A stretch of DNA of 64,000 nt from an uncultured Eubacteriales bacterium (GCA_934489735.1 CAKSSR010000001.1:62001-126000), one strand, 5' to 3'. Shown: positions 42,624 to 51,992, numbered from the stretch's first letter. Program-made: numbers and translations. The notes: generated by a model from the letters alone, not told the origin.

Positions 42624-43823
42624 TTAATTCTCTTTATCATTCAAAGCGGATATTCCAGGAAGATCCAAGCCCTCTAAAAATTCTAAAGAAGCTCCACCAC
42701 CTGTTGAGATATGAGTCATTTTGTCAGCAAATCCAAGCTTTTCTACTGCGGCAGCCGAATCTCCTCCACCAATTATAGAAATTGCCCCACTCTCTGCTAC
42801 TGCTTTAGCTATTGCAACAGTTCCATTCTCAAAGTTTTTCCATTCAGATACGCCCATAGGACCATTCCAGACAACTGTTCCTGCTCCTTCTATAGCTTCT
42901 GCAAACAATTCCATCGTTTTTGGACCTATGTCTAATCCCATATATCCATCTGGTATTTTGTCAGAATCTACATCTTTATATTCTGTCTCAGGAGAGTATT
43001 CTAATCCCACTCTATTGTCTACTGGAATTAAAAATTTTACGTTCTTATCTCTAGCTTTTGCCATTATGTCTTTAGCTAATTCAACTTTATCCATTTCACA
43101 TATTGAAGTCCCTACTGAATATCCTAAAGCATTTAAAAATGTATAAGCCATTCCTCCACCTATGATGAGCGTGTCTACTTTTTCAAGTAAGTTATTTATG
43201 ACTCCGATCTTATCAGATACTTTAGCTCCACCTAATATAGCTACAAACGGACGAGCTGGATTTTCTAATGCTTTTCCCATTACTGATATCTCTTTTTGTA
43301 TCAAGTAGCCACAAACCGCTGGTAAATAGCTTGCTACTCCTGCTGTCGAAGCGTGAGCTCTATGTGCTGTTCCAAAAGCGTCGTTAACATATACATCAGC
43401 AAGAGAAGCTAGTGCCTTAGAAAATTCCGGATCATTTGCTTCTTCTTCCTTATGGAATCTAACATTTTCTAATAGAGCGACATCAGAATCATTAAGTGAT
43501 GCTACTACTTCCTTAGCACTATCTCCTATAACGTCTTTAGCCATTTTTACGTCTTTACCAAGAACACTTGATAAATATGTAGCGACTGGCGCAAGTGAAA
43601 ATTTACTATTAAATTCTCCCTTTGGTCTACCCAGATGTGAACAGAGTATAACTTTTGCTCCCTTAGATATTAAATAATTAATAGTTTTAAGAGATTCATC
43701 AATGCGCTTGGTATCTGTTATATTACCATTTTCATCTAATGGCACATTGAAGTCACATCTTACTAAAACTTTTTTTCCGGATACGTCTATATCCTCTATA
43801 GATTTTTTATTTAAATAATTCAT
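42624..43823 (-). CDS. pgk: Phosphoglycerate kinase
   Basis: 399 residues from ATG 43823, placed 8 bases after AAAGGA; in-frame ATGs at 43853 and 43832 lie before or inside that site. KKVLVRCDFNVPLDENG, SHLGRPKGE, GGAKVSDKIGVINNLL and GGGDSAAAVEKLG are family blocks. It makes ATP from 1,3-bisphosphoglycerate. No gap gene is adjacent, unlike in many Firmicutes, so GAPDH must be encoded elsewhere. Confidence 0.95.
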   Translation of the reverse strand: MNYLNKKSIEDIDVSGKKVLVRCDFNVPLDENGNITDTKRIDESLKTINYLISKGAKVILCSHLGRPKGEFNSKFSLAPVATYLSSVLGKDVKMAKDVIGDSAKEVVASLNDSDVALLENVRFHKEEEANDPEFSKALASLADVYVNDAFGTAHRAHASTAGVASYLPAVCGYLIQKEISVMGKALENPARPFVAILGGAKVSDKIGVINNLLEKVDTLIIGGGMAYTFLNALGYSVGTSICEMDKVELAKDIMAKARDKNVKFLIPVDNRVGLEYSPETEYKDVDSDKIPDGYMGLDIGPKTMELFAEAIEGAGTVVWNGPMGVSEWKNFENGTVAIAKAVAESGAISIIGGGDSAAAVEKLGFADKMTHISTGGGASLEFLEGLDLPGISALNDKEN

Positions 43824-43918
43824 TGAAGACATCCTTTCTAATACTATATCCATTATATACTATCACAACTTACTTTATTTTTCAATAGTAATTACAAGCA
43901 CTATTAGAAAATATTTGA

Positions 43919-43946
43919 AGACCGGGCAATATGTCTACCCGGCTCA
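43919..43946 (-). terminator. Terminator of the Cys-rich peptide gene
   Basis: CCGGG (43922-43926) pairs with CCCGG (43938-43942), in the minus-strand orientation followed by a T-rich tract. Confidence 0.55.
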
Positions 43947-43978
43947 ATTATTTTCAATTTCTTTTGACTATTTTATGA

Positions 43979-44101
43979 CTAGCAGCAGCCGTTATTACCT
44001 GAACAACAGCCGTCGTCATTACCACAACAACAGCAGATTATTATTATTAATAATATTATCCAGGTACAATTGTTACCTCCGAAAAAACCATTGTTACACA
44101 T
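43979..44101 (-). CDS. 40-residue Cys-rich membrane peptide
   Basis: ATG 44101 follows a strong AAAGGAGGAATTC. The peptide begins MCNNGFFGGNN, has a hydrophobic run TWIILLIIII, then CCCCGNDDGCC and ends in NGCC: nine or so cysteines in 40 residues, mostly in two clusters after the hydrophobic segment. A terminator follows. It is convincingly translated by its ribosome site and composition, but too short for most gene finders. Very small Cys/Gly/Asn peptides with one hydrophobic stretch are known in spore formers; I cannot assign a family, and a spore role is only suggested by nearby ypeB and spoVA genes. Confidence 0.7.
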   Translation of the reverse strand: MCNNGFFGGNNCTWIILLIIIICCCCGNDDGCCSGNNGCC

Positions 44102-44174
44102 ATTGAATTCCTCCTTTAGTAAGTTCTTAATATATACTACTCTGAGGAATCAAAAAGGTTACTGTTATTTAAAA

Positions 44175-44378
44175 TTATTTTAATATTCTGCCACCACGCA
44201 TAAAGTTTATGTTTTTACTTTTTCTAATTCCATACAATCGGGAGTTAGAATTTCTTGAAGAATTGTTTCTAGCACTTCCTCCTGACACACTTAGAGCACA
44301 TAAATCGGTTAGTTCTTTATCTGAGATACTTATATTGAATTCATTAAAGACTTCTTTTAGTTCTTCTTTATCACTCAT
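44175..44378 (-). CDS. Small peptide with double-glycine-like site, candidate secreted peptide precursor
   Basis: 67 residues from ATG 44378, placed 5 bases after GGTGA; an ATG at 44390 overlaps the upstream gene's stop. The N-terminal part (SDKEELKEVFNEFNISISDKEL) is acidic and helical, ending LCALSVSGG, which resembles a double-glycine leader cleavage site. The following 33 residues are basic, rich in Ser/Asn/Arg and free of Cys. It is translationally coupled to the gene above. No C39 peptidase-transporter or modification enzyme is seen nearby, so a bacteriocin-type role is speculative. Confidence 0.6.
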   Translation of the reverse strand: MSDKEELKEVFNEFNISISDKELTDLCALSVSGGSARNNSSRNSNSRLYGIRKSKNINFMRGGRILK

Positions 44379-44383
44379 GGTCA

Positions 44384-44698
44384 TCACCATTTGGACATGA
44401 ATTCTATTATTTGATTTATGTCTATGTACTCACCTGCACCGGCGCTAACACCCTGCAAGTCTTTGTAAGAAAGTTTATTATCATCAGTCAGCCTACTCGT
44501 GACGTCTGATAAAATTTTGCAAAACTTTTTTATTTCTTCATCATTAATGGTTAAATTGTTTCTTCTAAAGAATTCCTTTGCCATATTGAAATCTTTCTTT
44601 GACAACATTTCATTGACAAAATCCTTATTTTTTAATAGTTGCTCAAACTTTTTCCTATTATCCATTTGGTCTGCATCATTATTTATATTTTGACCCAT
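44384..44698 (-). CDS. Small unknown protein, coupled to the double-glycine-like peptide gene
   Basis: 104 residues, acidic N-terminal two-thirds with alternating charged and hydrophobic helices (KKFEQLLKNKDFVNEML, EFFRRNNLTINDEEIKKFC) and a short segment GVSAGAGEYIDINQ near the end. The pattern NLTINDEEIKKFCKILSD parallels NISISDKELTDLCAL in the next gene, so the two are probably related. The ATG follows a GAAAGGG-type site. Function unknown. Confidence 0.6.
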   Translation of the reverse strand: MGQNINNDADQMDNRKKFEQLLKNKDFVNEMLSKKDFNMAKEFFRRNNLTINDEEIKKFCKILSDVTSRLTDDNKLSYKDLQGVSAGAGEYIDINQIIEFMSKW

Positions 44699-44769
44699 AT
44701 TTTCTACACCCTTTCCATCTATACTAATACATGATGATTATATCATATTTTCATATATAATTCAACCTC

Positions 44770-46089
44770 TTAGATTGTGAATTTATTATTTTCGTCATCA
44801 GTTAGTATTAGAATGCTTTCCTCTGTCTTGTTAAATGCATTTATATATACTACTATCTTTTTATTATCGTTACTTATGCATTCAAATTCATAACATAAGT
44901 CTTCATGATCATTAAAAGTAGTAATGTATGCTAAGGTCGATTTTATTGCATTTAAGTTCGGATTTAAACATTTCCTAGCGGCTAGTTCTGATATATGATC
45001 TGGGCTAATTTCTCTCTTTATATGATTAGTTATATATGAATCACTTTGAAATCCTAATATATCTCCATTGTCGAGTGACACGCTCACTTTTATTAAGTCA
45101 TTATAGTAAAGTATTTCATCTTCGTAATATACATAGTTAATCGTGCATATATTCCCTGATATACTGAAATATGTTCCTTTCATATTACTAATTCCTTTTT
45201 GATTTAAAAATTCTTCAGCTTTACGTGAAGCTTCTTCGTAATTTAATTTTCTTATGCTGACGACAGTTGGATTCGTATAATATAATATCAATCCCCCTGA
45301 TTTTGTTACAGCAATTGTAGATCCATTGGTATTGAATACATAGGCCGGTATCTTCCCTTCCATCTCATTGACAAAATTAAGTGAATCTTCTGAGACGTTT
45401 ATAAACTCAGCGGCATGTTTTTGCGCATATTCTTTTGATACCATATCTCTGCCTTCAATAAATTTCAATGGCATGTTATTAATATGATAATTATATGGTC
45501 CATTTGATGTCAGTTCGTTATAGTCTCCAAATGCATTATTGATACTATTTATTTCTGATTCCATAAATGCATTATCTATTCCATCAATGTTATTTACAAT
45601 ATTCGTTACATTTTTTAATTCTTTATTCATTCTCTTAGAATAAGATAAAAGTTGATTCAATTTATAATTTATATTATCTATTCCATCATAAAGCATATTG
45701 TTAGTCCCATCATTTGTAGTAGCTATTATATATTTCGAGAAATCTTCTATTTTAGATAGAAAATTGTAGATGTCGCTTATAGATGAGTCACCAAAAGGTA
45801 TCTCCGATAAAGAATCCTTAGCTGAAACAGCATTGCTAAGTAAGTCTGCCGCTATTCTAGCCTGTCCTGTTCCTGTCCCTGAGTATATTTCTTTTGTCAA
45901 ATCGTTCTCTATGTTAGATAAATAGTGAGAAAAGTCACTTATTTCATGCAAATATATGTTTTTCAGTTGTTCTTTGTATTTAATTGTTTCATTGTTCTTT
46001 TGAACTAGGTACCCAGATAGTACTGAACATATAGCTATTCCATAACATGCGCATCTTATTATCAATCGTTTTCTTATTTTGATACTCAA
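44770..46089 (-). CDS. ypeB: Spore germination/cortex lysis accessory protein YpeB
   Basis: 439 residues from TTG 46089, behind AGGTGG with 6-base spacing; an upstream ATG at 46161 would have no ribosome site and would run into the divergent gene's leader. An N-terminal membrane segment (about 10-30) is followed by LVQKNNETIKYKEQL, a family block, a helical region, then PepSY-like repeats with GGLILYYTNP. YpeB stabilises the cortex hydrolase SleB in dormant spores. sleB usually sits beside it but is absent here. Confidence 0.85.
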   Translation of the reverse strand: MSIKIRKRLIIRCACYGIAICSVLSGYLVQKNNETIKYKEQLKNIYLHEISDFSHYLSNIENDLTKEIYSGTGTGQARIAADLLSNAVSAKDSLSEIPFGDSSISDIYNFLSKIEDFSKYIIATTNDGTNNMLYDGIDNINYKLNQLLSYSKRMNKELKNVTNIVNNIDGIDNAFMESEINSINNAFGDYNELTSNGPYNYHINNMPLKFIEGRDMVSKEYAQKHAAEFINVSEDSLNFVNEMEGKIPAYVFNTNGSTIAVTKSGGLILYYTNPTVVSIRKLNYEEASRKAEEFLNQKGISNMKGTYFSISGNICTINYVYYEDEILYYNDLIKVSVSLDNGDILGFQSDSYITNHIKREISPDHISELAARKCLNPNLNAIKSTLAYITTFNDHEDLCYEFECISNDNKKIVVYINAFNKTEESILILTDDENNKFTI

Positions 46090-46201
46090 TATTAACCACC
46101 TGCCATAATAAAATACTGTTGATATGCTTTTATTATTGTCTTTTAAAGATAAATTATGCATAATGAGTGGTTTATTAGTAAAAAATATAACTGGTGATTG
46201 T

Positions 46202-47602
46202 ATGTTTTACTCTTCAAATTTACAAGAGAATATAAATTTTTTTAATGATAGATTAAAAATCGCTGATAATTTCAATATAATACGTAGAGAAATAGTTATA
46301 TGCAATGTCAATGCATGTCTAATATATTTAGACGGTATGATAAAAGATGATATAATGGAGAAAGTAATGGAATTCTTTTATTCTATTGATGATTCTAATT
46401 TTATGTCGGATGCTGATACTTTTTCTAAGAATTGTATCCCATATGTTGAGGTAAGTATATCTGATGATATAGACGGGATATGTACTCATATATTGTCCGG
46501 TATGTTATTCCTTATGATTGATAAATTTTCTAAAGGGATTCTTCTAGATGTAAGAGAATACCCTCAAAGAACCACTGTCGAGCCAGATGATGACAAAGTT
46601 TTAAGAGGTTCTAGAGATGGTTTCGTAGAAACTTTAATAGTTAATACTGCTTTGATTAGAAAACGGATAAGAAATCATAATTATGTCAATAAGCTCTTTC
46701 AAATTGGTGATGTTTCTAAGACAGATGTATCTTTATGCTATATGGATAACTTAGTTGATAAAAAGTTGTTAGATACTTTATCATATAAATTAAGGAATGC
46801 TAAAGTCGATTCCTTGACTATGAACCAACAAAGCTTAATTGAATCTATTTATAAGTATAATCCCATTAATCCTTTTCCAAAAGTAAAATATACTGAACGT
46901 CCTGATAGTGCTGCTTCAGCTATTCTTGATGGTAATATTGTAATATTAGTTGATAACTCCCCTCAAGCAATTGTTCTTCCCACTTCTATATTTGATATAA
47001 TGGAGGAAGCTGATGATTATTATTTCCCTCCAGTTATTGGATCATATTTAAAATTATCTAGGTATTTAATATCATTCTTAGCTTTGTTCATTACTCCTCT
47101 ATGGCTTTTGTTTATAAATAATCCTCAAATAGTTCCTGAATGTCTAAAATTTACACTTTCTATAAGTAGATCAAATATTCCTATCATATGGCAGCTTCTT
47201 ATACTTGAGTTCTCCATTGATGGTATAAGACTAGCAGCGCTTAATACTCCCAGTAATCTAACTACTCCTTTAAGTGTCATCATTGGGATAGTATTGAGTG
47301 AGTTTTCTATAAATAGCGGCTGGTTCTCAAGTGAAGTCATGTTGTATATGGCTTTCGTAACGCTAGCTAATTATGGTCAACCAAGTATGGAATTAGGATA
47401 TTCTTTTAAGTTGTTGAGAATCATTTTATTAATTCTCACGTCTATTTTTAATATTATAGGCTTTATTCTTGGAACTTTATTAATTGCTTTCATGCTTTTG
47501 ATGAATAAAACCATTTCAGGTAAAAGCTATCTTTATCCGTTGATTCCATTTAATAAGAAAAAGTTTTTAAATACTATTCTCAGGATAAGGCAAAATCAAT
47601 GA
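46202..47602 (+). CDS. spoVAF: SpoVAF/GerA family spore protein
   Basis: 466 residues from ATG 46202 (GGTGA four bases upstream); ATGs at 46124 and 46163 extend it without a visible ribosome site. The N-terminal soluble half has the hallmark GSRDGFVETLIVNTALIRKRIR, ISKTDVSLCYMDNLVD-type sequence and PTSIFDIMEEADDYYFPP; the C-terminal half has several membrane segments. SpoVAF belongs to the GerA A-subunit family and sits in the spore inner membrane with the dipicolinate channel. spoVAE follows at 26 bases. Forespore (sigma G) control is expected; I see no clear promoter. Confidence 0.85.
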   Translation: MFYSSNLQENINFFNDRLKIADNFNIIRREIVICNVNACLIYLDGMIKDDIMEKVMEFFYSIDDSNFMSDADTFSKNCIPYVEVSISDDIDGICTHILSGMLFLMIDKFSKGILLDVREYPQRTTVEPDDDKVLRGSRDGFVETLIVNTALIRKRIRNHNYVNKLFQIGDVSKTDVSLCYMDNLVDKKLLDTLSYKLRNAKVDSLTMNQQSLIESIYKYNPINPFPKVKYTERPDSAASAILDGNIVILVDNSPQAIVLPTSIFDIMEEADDYYFPPVIGSYLKLSRYLISFLALFITPLWLLFINNPQIVPECLKFTLSISRSNIPIIWQLLILEFSIDGIRLAALNTPSNLTTPLSVIIGIVLSEFSINSGWFSSEVMLYMAFVTLANYGQPSMELGYSFKLLRIILLILTSIFNIIGFILGTLLIAFMLLMNKTISGKSYLYPLIPFNKKKFLNTILRIRQNQ

Positions 47603-47627
47603 TTTACTAAAAGGAGGTCGTTTTTTT

Positions 47628-47984
47628 ATGGACTATGTTAAAGCTTTCTTGATCGGGGGATTAATTTGTATTATAGGTCAGATTCTTATAGATAAAACTA
47701 ATCTTACTCCAGCTAGGATACTGGTATCATTTGTAGTTGCAGGAGTGTTCTTGACTGCAGTCGGTTTGTATGAACCGTTGATTGAATTTGCTGGTGCTGG
47801 TGCGAGTGTCCCTTTACTTGGCTTTGGATATACTTTGGCCAAAGGTACATTTGAGTCAGTTCAGTCAAATGGATTCCTTGGAATCTTTATGGGTGGGCTT
47901 AAAGCTACTGCCGCAGGCATAGCCTCTGCTATTTTCTGTGGATTTATAGCAGCTATTTTCTCTAAAACTAAAGATAAGTCATAA
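47628..47984 (+). CDS. spoVAE: Stage V sporulation protein AE
   Basis: 118 residues, three or four membrane segments. FLIGGLICIIGQILIDKTNLTPARILV and AGASVPLLGFGYTLAKG are hallmarks, and GFLGIFMGGLKATAAGIASA closes the protein (all quoted in part). Component of the SpoVA dipicolinate channel of the spore inner membrane. AAAGGAGG precedes the ATG. spoVAC and spoVAD, the usual partners, are not in the window. Confidence 0.9.
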   Translation: MDYVKAFLIGGLICIIGQILIDKTNLTPARILVSFVVAGVFLTAVGLYEPLIEFAGAGASVPLLGFGYTLAKGTFESVQSNGFLGIFMGGLKATAAGIASAIFCGFIAAIFSKTKDKS

Positions 47985-47992
47985 AACAAAGA

Positions 47993-48027
47993 CTAATTAA
48001 GCATGATGCTTAGTTAGCCTTTCCTTT
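47993..48027. terminator. Bidirectional terminator between spoVAE and hndD
   Basis: CTAATTAAGCAT (47993-48004) and ATGCTTAGTTAG (48006-48017) form a long stem, with T-rich sequence after it on the plus strand. Confidence 0.75.
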
Positions 48028-48031
48028 TCTA

Positions 48032-49789
48032 TTAATTATCTAAATTAATATCATATTTGTTTCTTTTTACATAATTCGTATGTAATATTTCATGAGCTTT
48101 ATGGCTTCCTGGTTTGCCGAGGAATTCATCATACAATCTTTTTATAACAGGATTTTCATGAGACTTTCTCATCTGTAGATTTTTATCTTCCTCATATAAA
48201 GCTTTTGCTCTTTTTTCTTTTAGATCTGTAAAGTTTCTTATTGATGCTGGTTGAATAGGTTGACCTCCGCCATTAATACATCCACCTGGGCAACACATTA
48301 TTTCAATAAATTGATAATCGCTTTCACCTTTTCTTATATCGTCCAATATTTTAGATGCATTTTTTAATCCACTAGCTACTGCTACCTTAATTTCTTTTCC
48401 CGCTATATTGTAAGTAGCTTCTTTTATTCCTTCCATGCCACGGATTTCTTTATATTCAATTGATTCATCATCTTTGTTTTCTAAAATATCTTTCGCAGTT
48501 CTAAGTGCTGCTTCCATAACTCCACCTGTTGCTCCAAATATTACACCTGCGCCCGTTGAGGTTCCTAAAAGATCATCAAAGTCTTCATCTGGTAGCTCAT
48601 TAAAGTTAATTCTAGCCCTTTCAATCATTCTAGCCAATTCTCTTGTAGTCAATGATATGTCTGTATCTGGATAGTCTGAGGCACTTTGGTTCTCTCTTTT
48701 TATTTCAAATTTCTTAGCCGTACATGGCATAATACTAACTACCACTATATCTTTTGGATCTATATTGTTCTCTTTAGCATACCATGTCTTTATTATCGCT
48801 CCAGTCATTTGTTGTGGAGATTTACATGTCGATAAATTAGGAATTAAGTCAGGGTAGTAATGTTCACAGAATTTGATCCAGCCTGGTGAACATGAGGTTA
48901 TCATTGGTAATGTCCCAGCATTTTGTATTCTGTCTATCAACTCATTTGCTTCTTCCATTATGGTAAGATCTGCTCCAAAGTCGGTATCGAATACTTTATT
49001 GAATCCTAATCTTCTTAATGCTGATACCATTTTTCCTTTGACATTAGTTCCGATTGGCATACCAAAGCATTCTCCTAATGTTGCTCTTATTGCTGGTGCA
49101 GTATTTACTATTACATACTTAGTATCATCTTCTAATGCTTCAAATACTTCATCACATTGGTCCTTCTCAACTAATGCACCTGTAGGGCAGTTAGCTATAC
49201 ATTGACCGCATGATATACATGCTACATCTCCTAAGGCTTTTTCAAAAGCACATCCTATTTGAGTATCAAAGCCTCTATTATTTGGTCCTATCACAGCAAC
49301 CTTTTGTTGTTCGCATACTGCTACACATCTTCTACAAAGAATACATTTGCTGTTATCTCTTACTAGATGCAAAGTGGTTTCATCTTTAGGTGGTATTGGA
49401 TTCTCTCCTTCAAATCTATTTTCATCATCTACTCCAAATTCTCTGCATAGCTTTTGTAACTCGCAATTACCGCTTCTCTTACATGATAAACATTCTTTCT
49501 TATGATTAGATAATATTAGTTCAAGTGTAGTCTTCCTTGACTCTAATACTCTCTTTGAATGAGTGAAGATTTCCATGCCTTCGCTTACCGGGAATACGCA
49601 GGATGCTACTAATGTCCTTGCTCCTTTTACTTCTACCACGCAAATTCTACATGCGCCTATCTCATTTATCTCTTTTAAAAAGCATAATGTTGGAATATCT
49701 ATTCCTGCATATCTAGCAGCTTCTAATATAGTTGAACCACTTGGTACTGAATACGATGCACCATTTATTTTTATATTAACATTGTCCAT
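48032..49789 (-). CDS. hndD: [FeFe] hydrogenase catalytic subunit HndD
   Basis: 585 residues. N-terminal [2Fe-2S] domain (CFLKEINEIGACRICVVEV and a later Cys), the His-Cys cluster motif HKKECLSCKRSGNCELQKLC (in part), two [4Fe-4S] motifs (CILCRRCVAVCEQ, CISCGQCIANCP), then the H-cluster domain with TSCSPGWIKF (L1), MPCTAKKFE (L2) and IMCCPGGCINGGGQP (L3), plus a C-terminal small-subunit segment. It makes or oxidises H2 in the cytoplasm. Last gene of the operon; 18 bases after hndC. Confidence 0.95.
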   Translation of the reverse strand: MDNVNIKINGASYSVPSGSTILEAARYAGIDIPTLCFLKEINEIGACRICVVEVKGARTLVASCVFPVSEGMEIFTHSKRVLESRKTTLELILSNHKKECLSCKRSGNCELQKLCREFGVDDENRFEGENPIPPKDETTLHLVRDNSKCILCRRCVAVCEQQKVAVIGPNNRGFDTQIGCAFEKALGDVACISCGQCIANCPTGALVEKDQCDEVFEALEDDTKYVIVNTAPAIRATLGECFGMPIGTNVKGKMVSALRRLGFNKVFDTDFGADLTIMEEANELIDRIQNAGTLPMITSCSPGWIKFCEHYYPDLIPNLSTCKSPQQMTGAIIKTWYAKENNIDPKDIVVVSIMPCTAKKFEIKRENQSASDYPDTDISLTTRELARMIERARINFNELPDEDFDDLLGTSTGAGVIFGATGGVMEAALRTAKDILENKDDESIEYKEIRGMEGIKEATYNIAGKEIKVAVASGLKNASKILDDIRKGESDYQFIEIMCCPGGCINGGGQPIQPASIRNFTDLKEKRAKALYEEDKNLQMRKSHENPVIKRLYDEFLGKPGSHKAHEILHTNYVKRNKYDINLDN

Positions 49790-49807
49790 TTGTTTGTTTC
49801 TCCTCTC

Positions 49808-51595
49808 TTATTTCTCGTTTATTGCACCAAATTTACAAGCAGTCTTGCATGCACCACATTTTATACATTTAGCTTTGTTTATTATATGTGGCTCTTTAAC
49901 TTTTCCTGAAATTGCTCCAACTGGACATACTCTTCCGCACGCTGTACATCCTCTACATTTCTCTGGATCAACTTCATAACTTAATAAAGCTTTGCAAACA
50001 CCTGCTGGACATTTCTTATCGATTACATGTGCTTCATATTCGTCTCTAAAGAACTTTAAAGTTGATAATACCGGGTTAGGGGCAGTTTGACCTAGACCAC
50101 ATAATGCGTTGTCTTTTATATAATAACATAACTTTTCCATTTTATCTAAGTCTTCAAGTGTTGCCTTACCTTTTGTTATTTTATCTAACATCTCAAGCAA
50201 TCTCTTCGTGCCCAAACGACATGGAGTACATTTTCCACATGATTCATCTACGGTAAATTCTAAAAAGAACTTAGCTATGTCCACCATGCATGTGTCTTCA
50301 TCCATTACTATGAGTCCGCCTGATCCCATCATAGAACCTATAGATAGTAAGTTGTCATAATCAATTTCAACATCTAAATGTTTAGCTGGAATACATCCTC
50401 CAGATGGTCCTCCGGTTTGAGCCGCTTTAAAATTCTTTCCGCCTGGGATCCCTCCGCCTATATCTTCTACTATTTCTCTCAATGTGGTTCCCATTGGTAC
50501 CTCTACTAAACCTGTATTGTGAATTTTGCCACCCAGTGCAAATACTTTTGTTCCCTTTGACTTCTCTGTGCCGATGGATTTAAACCATTCTGATCCGTTT
50601 AGTATTATCTGAGCTATGTTTGCATATGTCTCAACATTATTTAGTATAGTTGGCTTTTCAAATAATCCTTTTACTGCTGGATAAGGTGGCCTTGGTCTTG
50701 GTTCCCCTCTATGTCCTTCTATTGAAGTCATAAGTGCAGTCTCTTCCCCGCAAACAAATGCACCTGCTCCAAATCTTAATTCTATATCAAAATCAAATCC
50801 TGATGAAAATATATCTTTTCCTAATAATTCGTATTCTCTTGCTTGCTTTATAGCAATTTGTAGCCTTTTTATAGCAATAGGATACTCGGCTCTAACGTAA
50901 ATATATCCTTTCGATGCACCTATTGCATATCCTGCTATAGCCATTGCCTCTAAAACTGCATGCGGATCTCCCTCTAATACCGATCTGTCCATAAATGCTC
51001 CTGGATCTCCTTCGTCCGCATTGCAACAAACATATTTCTGATCACTTTCGTTCTTAGCAGCTAGACTCCATTTGATCCCTGTTGGAAATCCTCCGCCACC
51101 TCTGCCTCTTAATCCAGAGTCTTTAATCACTTCTATTACTTCTTCTGGCTTCATTTCAGTCAATACTTTCCCAAGTGCCATATACCCGTCCATTGCAATA
51201 TACTCTTCTATGTTCTCTGGATCAATCACGCCACAATTTCTTAAAGCAATTCTCTTTTGCTTGCCATAAAAAGGAGTCTCGTTTAAAGATTTAATATCAT
51301 CTCCATCAACTGTTTCAGAATATAACAATCTCTTGACTATCTTGCCTTTTACTAAATGTTCCTCTACTATCTCTGGGACATCGTCTACCTTTACCATACT
51401 GTAAAAGCTTCCTTCAGGATATATTATTACAACTGGTCCTAAAGCACATAGTCCAAAACATCCTGTCCTTACGATGCTAATTTCTTCTTCAAGATTGCGA
51501 TTTTTTAATTCTTCTTTAAATTTTTCTATTATCTTGCCACTTTCTGATGAAGTACAACCAGTACCACCACAAATTAGTACATGTGATCGAAACAT
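49808..51595 (-). CDS. hndC: NADP-reducing/bifurcating hydrogenase flavoprotein subunit HndC (NuoF-like)
   Basis: 595 residues. An N-terminal thioredoxin-like [2Fe-2S] domain (CGGTGCTSSESG, RTGCFGLCALGP), then a NuoF-like FMN/NAD(H) domain with GLRGRGGGGFPTGIKWS and GAGAFVCGEETALM, the [4Fe-4S] site SCGKCTPCRLGTKRL, and C-terminal ferredoxin-like clusters CRGCTACGRVCPVGA and CIKCGACKTACKFGA. It passes electrons between NAD(P)H and the hydrogenase subunit; homologous complexes carry out flavin-based electron bifurcation with ferredoxin. Confidence 0.94.
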   Translation of the reverse strand: MFRSHVLICGGTGCTSSESGKIIEKFKEELKNRNLEEEISIVRTGCFGLCALGPVVIIYPEGSFYSMVKVDDVPEIVEEHLVKGKIVKRLLYSETVDGDDIKSLNETPFYGKQKRIALRNCGVIDPENIEEYIAMDGYMALGKVLTEMKPEEVIEVIKDSGLRGRGGGGFPTGIKWSLAAKNESDQKYVCCNADEGDPGAFMDRSVLEGDPHAVLEAMAIAGYAIGASKGYIYVRAEYPIAIKRLQIAIKQAREYELLGKDIFSSGFDFDIELRFGAGAFVCGEETALMTSIEGHRGEPRPRPPYPAVKGLFEKPTILNNVETYANIAQIILNGSEWFKSIGTEKSKGTKVFALGGKIHNTGLVEVPMGTTLREIVEDIGGGIPGGKNFKAAQTGGPSGGCIPAKHLDVEIDYDNLLSIGSMMGSGGLIVMDEDTCMVDIAKFFLEFTVDESCGKCTPCRLGTKRLLEMLDKITKGKATLEDLDKMEKLCYYIKDNALCGLGQTAPNPVLSTLKFFRDEYEAHVIDKKCPAGVCKALLSYEVDPEKCRGCTACGRVCPVGAISGKVKEPHIINKAKCIKCGACKTACKFGAINEK

Positions 51596-51598
51596 TTC

Positions 51599-51964
51599 TT
51601 AGTCCTCCTTTATTAAATACTCTTTTACTATATTTCCGTTTATGAGATGCTCTTCTATTACTTTTGTAACTTTGTCAGGAGTCATGTTTACGTATGTGAC
51701 TTTGTTCCCGTCATGAGATATAATTTCTACCATCGGCTCATGCTGACATTGCCCTGAGCAACCCGATTGTATTAAGTTTATATCGTATAGCTCTTTGTTC
51801 GCTAATCCTTCCATAAAGGCATTTAAAACTTCTTTAGCCCCTGCTTGTATTCCGCAGTCGTCCATATATACTTTTACTACTAAAGACTTACTTTCGTCTC
51901 TCCTTACATTGATTTCATGTCTTACTCTGTCTCTTATAGCTTTTAATTCTTCTAGAGTTTTCAT
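51599..51964 (-). CDS. hndB: Hydrogenase small [2Fe-2S] subunit HndB
   Basis: 121 residues from ATG 51964, 8 bases after AAGGTGA; an in-frame GTG at 51976 is part of that site. Thioredoxin-like ferredoxin with DDCGIQAGAKEVLNAF, SGCSGQCQHEPMVEI and a C-terminal VTKVIEEHLINGNIVKEYL, matching HndB in gene order and length. It is present as a separate protein and also as the N-terminal domain fold of HndC. Confidence 0.9.
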   Translation of the reverse strand: MKTLEELKAIRDRVRHEINVRRDESKSLVVKVYMDDCGIQAGAKEVLNAFMEGLANKELYDINLIQSGCSGQCQHEPMVEIISHDGNKVTYVNMTPDKVTKVIEEHLINGNIVKEYLIKED

Positions 51965-51992
51965 TATAAAAATCACCTTTCTTATTCTTTTA

